Notes: generated by a model not told the origin, from the letters alone. A stretch of 64,000 bases of DNA from Actinoplanes sp. M2I2 (GCF_023544445.1 NZ_JALPVJ010000005.1:1-64000), one strand, 5' to 3'. Positions 23,842 through 33,010 are shown, numbered from the stretch's first letter. A program made the numbers and translations.

Positions 23842-25014
23842 ATGCGGGTCCGGTTGTGGGCAGTGGTCGCGGCGCTCGCCGCTTTGATGATCGGACTGGC
23901 GGTGGCGCCGGCTCGAGGCGCCGCCACCCTGACGCAGGTGACCGGGTTCGGCAGCAACCCCGGGGCGCTGCGGATGTTCAGCTACGTCCCGACCGGTCTG
24001 CCCGCGGGCCGGCCGGTCGTGGTGGCGCTGCACGGCTGCACCCAGAACGCGGCCGGCTACTACGCGGGCTCCGGCTGGGGCAAGTACGCCGACCTCTACC
24101 AGGCGGCGCTCGTCGTCCCCGAACAGACGTCGGCCAACAACGCGCTGAGCTGCTTCAACTGGTTCACCGCGGGAGACATCGCCCGCGGGCAGGGCGAGGC
24201 GCTGTCGATCCGGCAGATGGTCGCGTACGCGGTGGCGACCTACGGCTCGGACCCGGCGCGCGTCTACGTCACCGGGCTGTCGGCCGGCGGGGCGATGACC
24301 GCGGTGATGCTGGCGACCTATCCGGACGTGTTCGCCGCGGGCGCGGTCGTCGCGGGGCTGCCGTACAACTGCGGCACGATCTGCCAGTACCAGGCCCAGC
24401 CGAAGACCCCGGCCCAGTGGGGTGACCTCGTCCGCGCCGCCTACCCGGGCTACAGCGGGCCGCGGCCCCGCGTGGCGATCTGGCACGGCACCGCGGACAG
24501 CACCGTCGTGCCGGCGAACGCCACCGAACTGCGCGACCAGTGGACGAACGTGCACGGGCTCGGCCAGACGCCGACGGCCACGACCACCCTGCCCGGCGGG
24601 ACCGTTCAGGAGAGCTATGGGCAGGCCGTGCAACTCAACCGGGTGCCCGGGCTGGGCCACGGAACGCCGGTCAACCCGGGTGGCGCGGAGGATCAGTGCG
24701 GCGCCACCGGCGCGTACTTCCTGGCCTCGATCTGCTCGTCCTACCACATCGCCCGCTTCTGGGGACTGACCGGAAACGGCGGCCCGACCCCGCCACCGAC
24801 GACCCCGCCCACCACCACCCCGCCGACTACGCCGCCGGCCGGGCCGTGTGTCACCGCCAGCAACTACGCCCACACCGTCGCGGGCCGGGCCCACCAGTCG
24901 GGCGGCTACACGTACGCGAACGGCTCCAACCAGGCCATGGGCCTGTGGAACACCGCGATCACGCGCGGGCTGCGCAGCACCGGCGCGAACTACTACGTGC
25001 TCTGCCAGGCTTGA
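23842..25014 (+). CDS. Secreted PHB depolymerase (esterase family) with C-terminal binding domain
   Basis: A 390-residue exported esterase. Signal peptide 'LWAVVAALAALMIGLAVAPA' cleaved near residue 27. The catalytic domain has oxyanion 'ALHGCTQNAAGYY', nucleophile Ser147 ('VTGLSAGGAM'), Asp219 ('WHGTADSTVVP') and His273 ('GLGHGTPV'). A Pro/Thr linker (about 313-334) leads to a 55-residue module with 'NYAHTVAGRAHQSGGYTYAN' bounded by Cys residues, which resembles the C-terminal module of PHB depolymerases/feruloyl-esterase-like proteins. It would release 3-hydroxybutyrate units outside the cell. The MFS gene follows nine bases later. Confidence 0.88.
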   Translation: MRVRLWAVVAALAALMIGLAVAPARGAATLTQVTGFGSNPGALRMFSYVPTGLPAGRPVVVALHGCTQNAAGYYAGSGWGKYADLYQAALVVPEQTSANNALSCFNWFTAGDIARGQGEALSIRQMVAYAVATYGSDPARVYVTGLSAGGAMTAVMLATYPDVFAAGAVVAGLPYNCGTICQYQAQPKTPAQWGDLVRAAYPGYSGPRPRVAIWHGTADSTVVPANATELRDQWTNVHGLGQTPTATTTLPGGTVQESYGQAVQLNRVPGLGHGTPVNPGGAEDQCGATGAYFLASICSSYHIARFWGLTGNGGPTPPPTTPPTTTPPTTPPAGPCVTASNYAHTVAGRAHQSGGYTYANGSNQAMGLWNTAITRGLRSTGANYYVLCQA

Positions 25015-25022
25015 GGAGACCC

Positions 25023-26390
25023 GTGAAAAAGCCCCTGATCAAGGTCGTCTTCGCCTCGCTGATCGGCACCGCCGTCGAGTGGTACGACTTCTTCCTGTAC
25101 GGGTCGGCGGCCGCGCTGGTGTTCGGCAAGTTGTTCTTCCCCGACTCCGAGCCGGCCACCGCCACCCTGCTGGCCTTCGGCACGTACGCCCTGGGGTTCG
25201 TCGCCCGGCCCCTCGGCGGCATCGTCTTCGGCCACTTCGGCGACCGCGTCGGCCGCAAGAAGATGCTGGTCGTCTCGCTGATGATGATGGGGCTGGCGAC
25301 GATCGCCATCGGGCTGCTCCCCACCTACGCCACCATCGGCGTGGCGGCGCCCATCCTGCTGCTGGTCTGCCGGCTGTTCCAGGGCTTCGCAGTCGGCGGC
25401 GAGTGGGGCGGCGCGGTGCTGATGGCGGCCGAGCACGGCGACGACAACCGGCGCGGGCTGTGGTCGTCGTGGCCGCAGGCCGGGGTGGCGCTGGGCAACC
25501 TGCTGGCCACCGCGGTGCTGTGGGTGCTGGCCGCGGTGCAGTCCGAGGCGGCCTTCAACGCCTGGGGCTGGCGCGTCCCGTTCCTGCTCAGCGCCGTCCT
25601 GGTGCTGGTCGGGCTGTGGGTGCGACTGTCCGTCGAGGAGTCGCCGCTGTTCCTGGCCGCGCGCTCCGCGATGCCGGCGCGGCACCAGCCGCTGCTGGAG
25701 GTCGTGCGCCGCTACCCCCGCGAGGTGGTGCTGGCGATGGGCATGCGGCTGGCCGAGAACATCGCCTACTACCTGTTCACCGTCATCTCGATCACCTACC
25801 TCACGACCTTCGCCGGGTCGTCGTCGGACCGCGGCCTGATCCTGGGCGCCCTGCTCATCGGCTCGGTCGTGCAGTTCGTCGTCATCCCGCTCATCGGGGC
25901 GCTGTCCGACCGGGTCGGGCGCCGCCCGCTCTACCTGGTGGGCGCGGTCGGCGTCGCGATCTGGTCGTTCGTCTTCTTCGACCTGGTCGGCAGCCGCTCC
26001 GAGGGTTTGATCATCTTGGCGGTCGTCGTCGGCCTGGTGCTCCACGCGCTCATGTACGCGCCCCAGGCCGCCTTCTTCTCCGAGCTCTTCGGTACGTCGG
26101 TGAGGTACACGGGCGCGTCGGTCGGCTACCAGCTGGCCTCGATCTTCGCCGGCGCGCTGGCCCCGATCATCGCCATCCGCCTGCTCGGCGACACCGGGTC
26201 GCCGAACACGACGGCAGTCGCCATCTACATGACCGTGGCCTCGGTGCTCACCGTCGCGTCGGTGCTGGCCGCCCGCGAGACGGCCCGTTCATCCCTGCGC
26301 CACGACCGGGTCCTTCCCAGAACGCCGGATCCGGGCACGCACCGCCCAGCCGGCGATGAGAAGGAGAGTCAGCACCTCGGCCAGCCCTAG
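25023..26390 (+). CDS. MFS transporter, metabolite:proton symporter (MHS) type
   Basis: A 455-residue, 12-helix transporter. The MHS signature is clear: 'GTAVEWYDFFLYGSAAALVF' at the N-terminus and 'GFVARPLGGIVFGHFGDRVG' in loop 2-3, then 'RLFQGFAVGGEWGGAVLMAA'. Relatives carry organic acids such as alpha-ketoglutarate, citrate, shikimate or betaines. GAGGAG lies seven bases before the GTG start. Because it follows the PHB depolymerase gene by eight bases, 3-hydroxybutyrate is the likely cargo. Its last 34 codons overlap the convergent DUF998 gene by 102 bp. Confidence 0.88.
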   Translation: MKKPLIKVVFASLIGTAVEWYDFFLYGSAAALVFGKLFFPDSEPATATLLAFGTYALGFVARPLGGIVFGHFGDRVGRKKMLVVSLMMMGLATIAIGLLPTYATIGVAAPILLLVCRLFQGFAVGGEWGGAVLMAAEHGDDNRRGLWSSWPQAGVALGNLLATAVLWVLAAVQSEAAFNAWGWRVPFLLSAVLVLVGLWVRLSVEESPLFLAARSAMPARHQPLLEVVRRYPREVVLAMGMRLAENIAYYLFTVISITYLTTFAGSSSDRGLILGALLIGSVVQFVVIPLIGALSDRVGRRPLYLVGAVGVAIWSFVFFDLVGSRSEGLIILAVVVGLVLHALMYAPQAAFFSELFGTSVRYTGASVGYQLASIFAGALAPIIAIRLLGDTGSPNTTAVAIYMTVASVLTVASVLAARETARSSLRHDRVLPRTPDPGTHRPAGDEKESQHLGQP

Positions 26391-27053
26391 GAGACGCTCG
26401 ACCCCACCCAGCGGGATGGCCCGCCACCAGCGGACACCCGTCCACGGCTCGGCCAGCACCGCCCACAGGATCGGCGTGAAGCACAGCAGCGAGACCACCC
26501 CACCGACCCCCACCCAGCGGGCCGCGGCGTCGCCCCCCGAGCGCGCCGCGGCCCCACCCCTCGGGCCCGCCCCGGCGCCACCCCTCGGGCCCGCCCCGGC
26601 GCCGCGCGCTGGGCCGGCCCCGGCGTCGCGTATCGCGCGGGCCGCGGCCAGCAGGGCGGCCACCGGCAGGCTGAGGAAGGCGACGACGCTGGCCACCCGG
26701 TGGATGTCCCCGCTCATCGAGGGACCCATCGACCAGTTGTGCTTCTCGAACCACACGACCCCGACAAGCCCGGCGACCCAGAGCGCCAACGCCACCGCCG
26801 CCCCGCCACGCACGACCCCCGCCCGCGACGCCGCCAGCAGAACCCCCACCGAGCCCGCCGCGAGCAGCAACGTGGCCGCGTCGAACCACCAGCCGTTCTC
26901 CAGCAGCGCGTACTGGCTGATCGTGCGCCGGCTCCAGTCCAGCTCCGACGAGGGCCCGACGAAGTGCAACGCCGCATAGAAACCCAGCGACCCCAGCACA
27001 CAGGCCACACCCAGCCCGGCGAACACGGTCACGGCCCGAGATCGACTCTCCAC
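26289..27053 (-). CDS. DUF998-like membrane protein with Gly/Ala-rich insert
   Basis: A 254-residue membrane protein. The N-terminal half matches DUF998 ('DWSRRTISQYALLENGWWFD', then 'AATLLLAAGSVGVLLAA'), with six hydrophobic segments in total. A hydrophilic loop of about 40 residues ('AGAGPARGAGAGPRGGAGAG') is encoded by a 24-bp tandem repeat and is probably a polymorphic insertion. Its 3' end overlaps the MFS gene on the other strand. Function unknown. Confidence 0.8.
   Translation of the reverse strand: MESRSRAVTVFAGLGVACVLGSLGFYAALHFVGPSSELDWSRRTISQYALLENGWWFDAATLLLAAGSVGVLLAASRAGVVRGGAAVALALWVAGLVGVVWFEKHNWSMGPSMSGDIHRVASVVAFLSLPVAALLAAARAIRDAGAGPARGAGAGPRGGAGAGPRGGAAARSGGDAAARWVGVGGVVSLLCFTPILWAVLAEPWTGVRWWRAIPLGGVERLLGLAEVLTLLLIAGWAVRARIRRSGKDPVVAQG
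26554..26625. repeat. 24-bp tandem repeat inside the DUF998 gene
   Basis: Two identical 24-bp units (26554-26577 and 26578-26601, each starting CCACCCCTCGGG) are followed by a diverged third (26602-26625). The unit length is a multiple of three, so copy-number change would keep the frame. It encodes repeats of 'GAGPRGGA' in the minus-strand protein. Confidence 0.85.
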
Positions 27054-27071
27054 CCATCCAGCCTGCCACCG

Positions 27072-29369
27072 TCAGCTGTGCTCTTCCTGCTCTTCCTCCT
27101 CGGGCGCGGGCTGGACCGGCGTGCGGTGGCCGTTGCCGGCGACGACCTCGGTCAAGCTCCGCCGCGGAGGCGTCACCGTGCGCCGGGTCGCGGGCTCCGG
27201 TGGAAGCGGCTCGAACTGACGGGCCCCGGCCTCGCCCAGCACCGCCGCGCACGCGGTCACCGCCTTCCTGACCAGACGACGCATCTCGGCGGGATGACGA
27301 CCGAGGCCGGCGCGGGCGACGGCCAGGGCTTCCGCGGCGGTCCGCACCGCCGCGGAACTCCACTGCTCGGGAGTTCTCCGCTGCCCGAAAAGCGCTGCGG
27401 TCAGGGCGGCGATGCGGGCGTACGGGTCGAGGGCGGCGGCCAGCATCTGTGCTTCCGAGGTGCGGTCGGAGAAGACCGGCAACCGGGCGTCCCGCAACGC
27501 CGCAGCCAGAACGTCGGTGAGCTCACCGGTTTGATCGTCGAGCAACTCCTGGAAAGCCAGCACGTCCTCAAGTTCGGCGTCGAGGCCCTCGACCTGCAGA
27601 CGCTGGACCGCGGCCTCGAGAACCTCGGCCAGATCGCCGGCCAGCACCTTGCCCACCACTTGGCCGATGGGGAGATCGCGGCCGTGGTCGCGGCGGACTT
27701 CCACGCAATGACGGGCGGATCGGATCAGGTCACGGGCGTTACCACCGGACCAGGCATAGGAGAACAGCACCGCGGTCAAGGTGACGTCGCTATCGCGATG
27801 GGCGATGAGATCACCGGCCTCCTTGAAGGTCAGCGCGGGCATGCGGATCACGGCGTCGAACGACGAGTCGAAGACATCGCGTACCGGTACGCCGCGCGCG
27901 GCGAAGCTCAGTAGGGCATCGCTGGAAACTGAGACCAGAAAGTGAGCACCCGGTATGTGGAAGAGGTCCTTCACACTGTTGATCGTCTTGACGGCGTCGG
28001 CGGCGTCAGCGACCTTGTCGAGCTCGTCGACGCAGATCAGCACGGAGATCCCCTCCGGGCTCAACAACACAAGGTCGCTGATGAACAACCGGAGGGCTCG
28101 GATCGCGTCCAGGTCACCACGGTCGCGTTCCATGCGGGTGAGCTTGTTCTGGCCCTCGAAGCCCAGCGTGTCAATCTTGAACGACGTCTTCGAGGCGCTC
28201 TCCGCCGTGGTCACCCAGCGCAGCCAAGCCAGCTGCTGGGTGGCTAACCCACCGACGGTGGTGGGCGAGGCGGCCAGCAAGGCCCGGCCCTGGAAGACCC
28301 GCCACGCCTTGACGGCCAGGAAGGTGGCGATGACCGTCATCCCGAGCAACGCTGCCAACCCGATGTAGCTGATCTGAAATCGGGCGAGCTGCGCATCGGA
28401 ACCGGCCCGGTAATCGTCGATAGTGCGCATGTCCTCCCGGTCACCGAGCCACACGAACAGGAGCACGATGGCGACAAGCAGGAGTGCGAGCCACCTCGCT
28501 ATGGGAAGCAGGACCTTCCGGGCGGCGGGGAGCGCACGCTGCCGCCAACTCCAACGGGCACCAACCCTCCGCTCGTTCTCGCGAGCCCACCGATAGGCCT
28601 CCTCCGCAAGCTCCCCATGCAGAAGCCGCACGAGTTCGCCGGCGCCGTGGTGCACGGGAACGGGGACACGAATGCCGATACAGGGAAACGCGGGGTCGAA
28701 ACGGAGCTGCTGCATCAGCGTGGACTTGCCGGATCCACGAGCCCCGGCGATGCCGACGGCCGAGGTGTCGTGGGAGGCGACGAAGTCCAGCACCTTGGCA
28801 TAGCCGGTGAACGACACCGCCTCTTGGAGATCCTTCTCGACCAACGCCGGCGCGACGGCGGCCGAGAAATCGTCCGACCACCGTTTCGAGTCGGCAGTTG
28901 CCTCCGTCTTCGCGAAAGTGATGGCCGCGATCAGCTGAACGCGGACCTTCTCCCGTAGCCGGGCGATCGCGAGTTGCTTTGTCTTCCGCTCACGCCACTT
29001 GGCCCACGCCAGTGCGATCGAGATGAGAGTGGCGAGCGCGAGAAGGGGCACGCTGGTCTGGAGATCCCGGTCCTGATCCGACAGCGATTCGGGATTGAAA
29101 AAGATGATGAGCGCATAGGTCGGCGTCGCGAAACCGAAACTCAGCAGGAAACCGACTCGCGAGTCCCATGCCGACGGAAGTCTCCGAACCGCTCTGATGT
29201 CTTCGGTAAGGGGTGCCAACAATTCGTCCGGACTGTTGAGCACCTCTTTCAGGATGCCCGCGGCCAGTCTGGCGTCGTCGGCGAGGACCGGGTCGTCGCG
29301 GACGATCCCGCGGGCCTGTTGCTCGAGAAGGGCCACAGAAGTGACCTTCACCTCGTCTTTCCGCGTCAT
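27072..29369 (-). CDS. KAP-family P-loop NTPase with four membrane segments
   Basis: A 765-residue protein. Walker A 'GARGSGKSTLMQ' is at 209-220, and Walker B 'GISVLICVDELDKV' near 441-453 is followed by 'VKTINSVKDLF' and a sensor-like 'FLVSVSSDALLSF'. Two hydrophobic segments precede the P-loop (72-92, 106-124) and two lie between the Walker motifs (291-309, 333-354). An insertion of membrane helices between Walker A and B is the hallmark of KAP NTPases. ATG at 29369 with GAGAGG eight bases upstream. KAP proteins include phage-exclusion factors, but this one has no recognisable partner, so a defence role is only a possibility. The tail is acidic ('PAPEEEEQEEHS'). Confidence 0.85.
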   Translation of the reverse strand: MTRKDEVKVTSVALLEQQARGIVRDDPVLADDARLAAGILKEVLNSPDELLAPLTEDIRAVRRLPSAWDSRVGFLLSFGFATPTYALIIFFNPESLSDQDRDLQTSVPLLALATLISIALAWAKWRERKTKQLAIARLREKVRVQLIAAITFAKTEATADSKRWSDDFSAAVAPALVEKDLQEAVSFTGYAKVLDFVASHDTSAVGIAGARGSGKSTLMQQLRFDPAFPCIGIRVPVPVHHGAGELVRLLHGELAEEAYRWARENERRVGARWSWRQRALPAARKVLLPIARWLALLLVAIVLLFVWLGDREDMRTIDDYRAGSDAQLARFQISYIGLAALLGMTVIATFLAVKAWRVFQGRALLAASPTTVGGLATQQLAWLRWVTTAESASKTSFKIDTLGFEGQNKLTRMERDRGDLDAIRALRLFISDLVLLSPEGISVLICVDELDKVADAADAVKTINSVKDLFHIPGAHFLVSVSSDALLSFAARGVPVRDVFDSSFDAVIRMPALTFKEAGDLIAHRDSDVTLTAVLFSYAWSGGNARDLIRSARHCVEVRRDHGRDLPIGQVVGKVLAGDLAEVLEAAVQRLQVEGLDAELEDVLAFQELLDDQTGELTDVLAAALRDARLPVFSDRTSEAQMLAAALDPYARIAALTAALFGQRRTPEQWSSAAVRTAAEALAVARAGLGRHPAEMRRLVRKAVTACAAVLGEAGARQFEPLPPEPATRRTVTPPRRSLTEVVAGNGHRTPVQPAPEEEEQEEHS

Positions 29370-29478
29370 CCGGCGACCTCTCATGAGAGCGGGTGCCGGA
29401 GCAGTGTCGGCTGTGGAGGCCGCCGGAACAATAGGGTCATCCGGCCGGTATCGCCCGCCAGTCGGATGACCCGATCGC

Positions 29479-30651
29479 TCACGCCGCCACGAGCGCCTCC
29501 GTCGGCGCCAGCCGCGCGGCTCGGATCGCCGGGTAGAGGCCGGCCATCGCACCGATCACCACGGTCGCGCCGACACCGCCGACCAGGGCCCACAGCGGCA
29601 CCACGGTCGGCCAGGCCTGGGTGGTGGCGTACACGCCGGTGACCAGATAGCCGAGCAGCACCCCGGCCGCCCCGCCGAGCAGCGACAACAGCAGGGACTC
29701 GGCGACGAACTGGGTGCGGATCTGGCCCCTCGTCGCGCCCAGCGACCGGCGCAACCCGATCTCGGCCCGCCTCTCCAGCACCGAGATCACCATCGTGTTG
29801 GCGACCCCGATGCCGCCGACCAGCAACGCCACCGCGCCCAGGCCCAGCAGCAGCGCCGTGAACGTCCGGTCGGTGGCCTGCCGGGCCGCGAGCGCCTCGG
29901 AAGGCTGTGACACCCGCACCTCGTCCGGGTTCGACGGGTTGGCCGTCGGCGCCAGCACGGCTCGGACCGCCGGGACGTGGGCGTCGGCCGATCGGGTGTA
30001 GACGGTCGTCGGGTGGCCGTCGAAGCTGAGGTACGACTCGGCCGCCTCCCAGCCGACCAGCACCGCCGTGTCGAGCTCGGGCGCCAGCGGCACCGGCGCG
30101 AGCACCCCGGTCACGACCCACCGGCGGCCGTCGATGGTGACGGTCGGCCCGTTTCCGAGGCGCTCGGCCGCGGTCGCCCCGAGCACCACGGTCGGGTAGG
30201 TCGACCTGACCCACGAGCCCCGCTTCAGCGTCGCGCCCACCGTGGACAGCAGCTCCGGCCGCGCGGCCAGCACCGCGAGCCCACCGGTCTCGCCAGCCGG
30301 GATCCGGTCGGTGCGGTAGACCGCCGTCGAGGGCAGCTTGCCGGTCGCGGTGGCCGACTGCACCGGTCCGATCCGCCGGATCATCGGCACCGCCGAGTCG
30401 GGCAGCACCGCCTCCTCGCCGAACATGGTCTGCCCGGGGCTGACGGTCAGCAGGTTGGTGCCGAGCGCGGCGAGCGCCCGGTCGAGGTTCGCGCGGCTCG
30501 ACGCCGAGATGCCGACGACCGCGGTCATCGCCGCTATGCCGATCGCGATGCCCAGGGCCGACAACACCGCCCGCAGCGGCCGCGACTGCAACCCGTACCC
30601 GCCGAGGCGCAACAGATCCGACGGCCGCAACCGGCCGGGGGTGAGTGCCAT
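29479..30651 (-). CDS. MacB/FtsX-type ABC transporter permease
   Basis: A 390-residue permease with one N-terminal membrane segment ('VLSALGIAIGIAAMTAVVGI'), a large extracytoplasmic domain (about 65-260) and three C-terminal segments ending in 'GAMAGLYPAIRAARLAPTEA'. This is the MacB topology. Landmarks are 'VSVLERRAEIGLRRSLGATR'-like 'VISVLERRAEIGLRRSLGAT' at the third segment. It starts one base after the ATPase stop and acts with it and the adaptor at 31309-32364. Confidence 0.9.
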   Translation of the reverse strand: MALTPGRLRPSDLLRLGGYGLQSRPLRAVLSALGIAIGIAAMTAVVGISASSRANLDRALAALGTNLLTVSPGQTMFGEEAVLPDSAVPMIRRIGPVQSATATGKLPSTAVYRTDRIPAGETGGLAVLAARPELLSTVGATLKRGSWVRSTYPTVVLGATAAERLGNGPTVTIDGRRWVVTGVLAPVPLAPELDTAVLVGWEAAESYLSFDGHPTTVYTRSADAHVPAVRAVLAPTANPSNPDEVRVSQPSEALAARQATDRTFTALLLGLGAVALLVGGIGVANTMVISVLERRAEIGLRRSLGATRGQIRTQFVAESLLLSLLGGAAGVLLGYLVTGVYATTQAWPTVVPLWALVGGVGATVVIGAMAGLYPAIRAARLAPTEALVAA

Positions 30652-30652
30652 G

Positions 30653-31312
30653 TCAGATCACCTGCCCGTCGCGCATCGGCACCTGCCGGGGCAGGCTGTC
30701 CGCGATCTCGTGGTCGTGGGTGATGACCAGGACCGTGGTGCCCGCCGCGTTGAGCTCGCGCAGCAGCTCGACCACCCCGGCCCCGGACACCGAGTCCAGG
30801 TTGCCGGTCGGCTCGTCGGCCAGCAGCACGGCCGGGTCTCCCGCCACCGCCCGGGCGACCGCCACCCGCTGACGTTCACCGCCGGAGAGCTGGTGGGGAC
30901 GGTGGTCGAGCCGGTCGCCCAGGCCGACCCGCTGCAGCGCGGCCTCGGCGCGCCCCTCGCGCTCCTTGCGGCGTACGCCGGTGTAGAGCAGTCCGTCGGC
31001 CACGTTGGCGATCGCGCTCCGGCCCGGCGCCAGGTGGAACTGCTGGAAGACGAAGCCGACCCGGCCGGCCCGCAACGCCGACAACTGCCGGTCGGTCAGC
31101 GTCGCCACGTCGTGCCCGTCGATCCGTACGGTGCCGTGGGTGGGCTGGTCGAGCGTGCCGATCAGGTGCAGCATCGTCGACTTGCCCGAGCCGGACGGTC
31201 CGACGATCGCCACCAGTTCGCCGTAGGTGACGGTCAGGTCGACGGATCGCAGAGCGGTGACGCCGCCGGGGTACGCCTTCGTGACGCCGGCCAACTCGAT
31301 GACGGCGTTCAC
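30653..31312 (-). CDS. MacB/LolD-type ABC transporter ATPase
   Basis: A 219-residue ATPase. Walker A '[17 protein letters not shown]', signature '[17 protein letters not shown]', Walker B '[13 protein letters not shown]', switch His 'VITHDHEIA', and the LolD/MacB marker '[15 protein letters not shown]'. The GTG start overlaps the adaptor stop (GTGA). MacB-like pumps couple cytoplasmic ATP hydrolysis to movements of an extracellular domain rather than moving substrate through the membrane. Confidence 0.93.
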   Translation of the reverse strand: MNAVIELAGVTKAYPGGVTALRSVDLTVTYGELVAIVGPSGSGKSTMLHLIGTLDQPTHGTVRIDGHDVATLTDRQLSALRAGRVGFVFQQFHLAPGRSAIANVADGLLYTGVRRKEREGRAEAALQRVGLGDRLDHRPHQLSGGERQRVAVARAVAGDPAVLLADEPTGNLDSVSGAGVVELLRELNAAGTTVLVITHDHEIADSLPRQVPMRDGQVI

Positions 31313-32364
31313 GACGGCATCCCCACGGTCAGTCCCGCTCGGAGGCCGGCGCCCGACACCTCGACCCGGCCGTCGGCGAACAGTCCCGTCCTGACCGGGA
31401 CGACGCGCGTCCCGCCGGCCTCGACGACCTCCAGGCCGTACCCGCCCTCGGCCAGCGCCAGCAATGCCGGCACCGGCACGGTCAGCACGTCCGGGCGCTT
31501 CGACGAGACGAAGCCGACGCTCACGGCGGCCTCGCCCAGCCCCTTCGGCGTCTTGGCGAAGGCGATCGTGACCTCGATCCGGGTGGTGTCCTCCTGGTTG
31601 CCCTCGCCCGGTTCGACGACCGTCTCGACCTCGGTGATCCGGCCGGCGGTCGTGCCGCCGTCGGGCAGTTCGATCTCGACCGTCGCCCCATCGCGAGCCA
31701 GCCGCTGGTCCTCCACGTCGAGCGGGACCGTCGCCACCATCGACGTGCCGGTCGTCCGGAGCAGTTCCGTGCCGGGCTGCACGACGGCGCCCCGCTCGCT
31801 GCTCAGCGAGTCGACCCGGACCGGGCCTTCGGCGTACGCGATCTGGCCGGCCACGACCCGCCCGGTCTCGCCTATGCCCAGGTCGTCCTGCCAGTCCTCG
31901 ACGGCGGCGGCGGTCGCGGACGTGTATTCGTCGTCGACCGTGAAGCCCGGGTAGCCGAGCGCCCGCAGGTTCTTCTCGAACTGGAGCACGTCGGCGCCCT
32001 CGACGCCGGGGCGCAGCGTGCGGTATGCGGGCAGGGTCCCGTACAGGAGGGGAACGGGTTTGTTGTCGAGTCGGTAGAGGGCCTGACCGCGGGTGACGAT
32101 CGCGCCGCCTGCGGGCAGGGCCGTGACGGTTCCGGAGCCACGGGCAGCGACGGTGGCCGTGTCGCCGTGACCGAGCGTGCCGTCGTGCGATTCGCGGTCG
32201 ATCAGCGTCTCCTTGGTGATCTCGGTGGTCTCGGCCGGTCCGCTGCCGGCCGGAGGCCCGTCACCGCTCTCGGCCGCGGGCAGGTTGATCACGGTGACGA
32301 CCGCCGCGACCGCGCCCACGGTGAGGACCCCGGCGACCACGCCGGCCGCTCGCCCGCGGCTCAC
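31309..32364 (-). CDS. Efflux adaptor (HlyD-like) with a peptidoglycan-binding-like insert
   Basis: A 351-residue protein anchored by an N-terminal segment ('[20 protein letters not shown]'). It has a split lipoyl-like/beta-barrel adaptor ('[20 protein letters not shown]' and '[20 protein letters not shown]'). Between them is '[20 protein letters not shown]' with '[12 protein letters not shown]', which is a PG_binding_1-type helical repeat. GTG start with AAGGAGG 7-8 bases upstream. The combination is common in Gram-positive MacAB-like systems, where the insert may dock the complex to the cell wall. The stop overlaps the ATPase start and the start overlaps the lipoprotein stop. Confidence 0.88.
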   Translation of the reverse strand: MSRGRAAGVVAGVLTVGAVAAVVTVINLPAAESGDGPPAGSGPAETTEITKETLIDRESHDGTLGHGDTATVAARGSGTVTALPAGGAIVTRGQALYRLDNKPVPLLYGTLPAYRTLRPGVEGADVLQFEKNLRALGYPGFTVDDEYTSATAAAVEDWQDDLGIGETGRVVAGQIAYAEGPVRVDSLSSERGAVVQPGTELLRTTGTSMVATVPLDVEDQRLARDGATVEIELPDGGTTAGRITEVETVVEPGEGNQEDTTRIEVTIAFAKTPKGLGEAAVSVGFVSSKRPDVLTVPVPALLALAEGGYGLEVVEAGGTRVVPVRTGLFADGRVEVSGAGLRAGLTVGMPS

Positions 32365-32903
32365 GCCGAACCCTCCTTGCGCTCCGACCGGCCCTCGGGC
32401 ATGAACTGCGAGCACTTCTCCTGCGCCTGGTCGAACTTCGGCTGACCCGGGCCGGTCCCGAGCTTGCCCCGGTCGAGCTGGATGGAGCCGTTGGGCTGCG
32501 GGTCGGGGAAGTCGGGAATGCCGTTCTCGCGCATGCACTTCGCCATCTGCCGGCCCAGCTCGACCATCTCGGGGTCGGCCCGCTGGGGGTCGCCGCCGTC
32601 GGGCGCGAGATGAGAACAGGCCTCCTGGGCAGCTTCGAACTTCGCCGGGTCCAGGCCCTTGGGTGTCTTGACCACCGTGCGCCCCTCCGCGTCGGGATCG
32701 GGGAACCAGCTCATGCCGTTCTCCCGCATGCACCGCGCGAATGTCAGCGCCGGGTCCTCGTCGGCCTTCGCGGACGGCGCCGGGCTCGTGGTGGCCGCGC
32801 CGCTCTGCGCGGTGGCCACCCCGTCGCCGTCCTGCGCCGGGGACCCACAGGCGGCCACGGCCAGCGACACCATCAATCCGACGATCAAAGCTCGGGTACG
32901 CAT
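32361..32903 (-). CDS. Lipoprotein with duplicated 'CMRENG' domain
   Basis: A 180-residue lipoprotein: signal 'LIVGLMVSLAVAACGS' with lipobox Cys. The mature part contains two copies of a motif: 'FARCMRENGMSWFPDPD' followed by 'FEAAQEACSHLAPDG', and 'MAKCMRENGIPDFPDPQ' followed by 'FDQAQEKCSQFMPEG'. Each copy has two cysteines that could pair. It is the first gene of the operon with adaptor, ATPase and permease, and divergent from the two-component genes. GAGGAG precedes the ATG. A sensing or substrate-capture role for the pump is plausible; no function is established here. Confidence 0.82.
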   Translation of the reverse strand: MRTRALIVGLMVSLAVAACGSPAQDGDGVATAQSGAATTSPAPSAKADEDPALTFARCMRENGMSWFPDPDAEGRTVVKTPKGLDPAKFEAAQEACSHLAPDGGDPQRADPEMVELGRQMAKCMRENGIPDFPDPQPNGSIQLDRGKLGTGPGQPKFDQAQEKCSQFMPEGRSERKEGSA

Positions 32904-32972
32904 GGAACGTCTCCTCACCGGCAGCGGTGTGCTGCCACGGCTCGAAGTAGAGCGAGCGCGAGGTTTCCCGGC

Positions 32973-33010
32973 CGTCACGAAAAAACGTGACGCCCCGGTG
33001 ACGCGGTCAC
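32973..33010. promoter_or_regulatory. Cluster of GTCAC half-sites between lipoprotein operon and response regulator
   Basis: CGTCACG (32973-32979) and CGTGACG (32986-32992) form a perfect inverted repeat around six adenines. Six bases on, GTGAC-GCG-GTCAC (32998-33010) forms another. Four half-sites with the same core in 38 bp, 17 bp before the response-regulator ATG and about 70 bp before the divergent lipoprotein ATG, are best explained as binding sites of the OmpR-type regulator itself. Confidence 0.6.
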
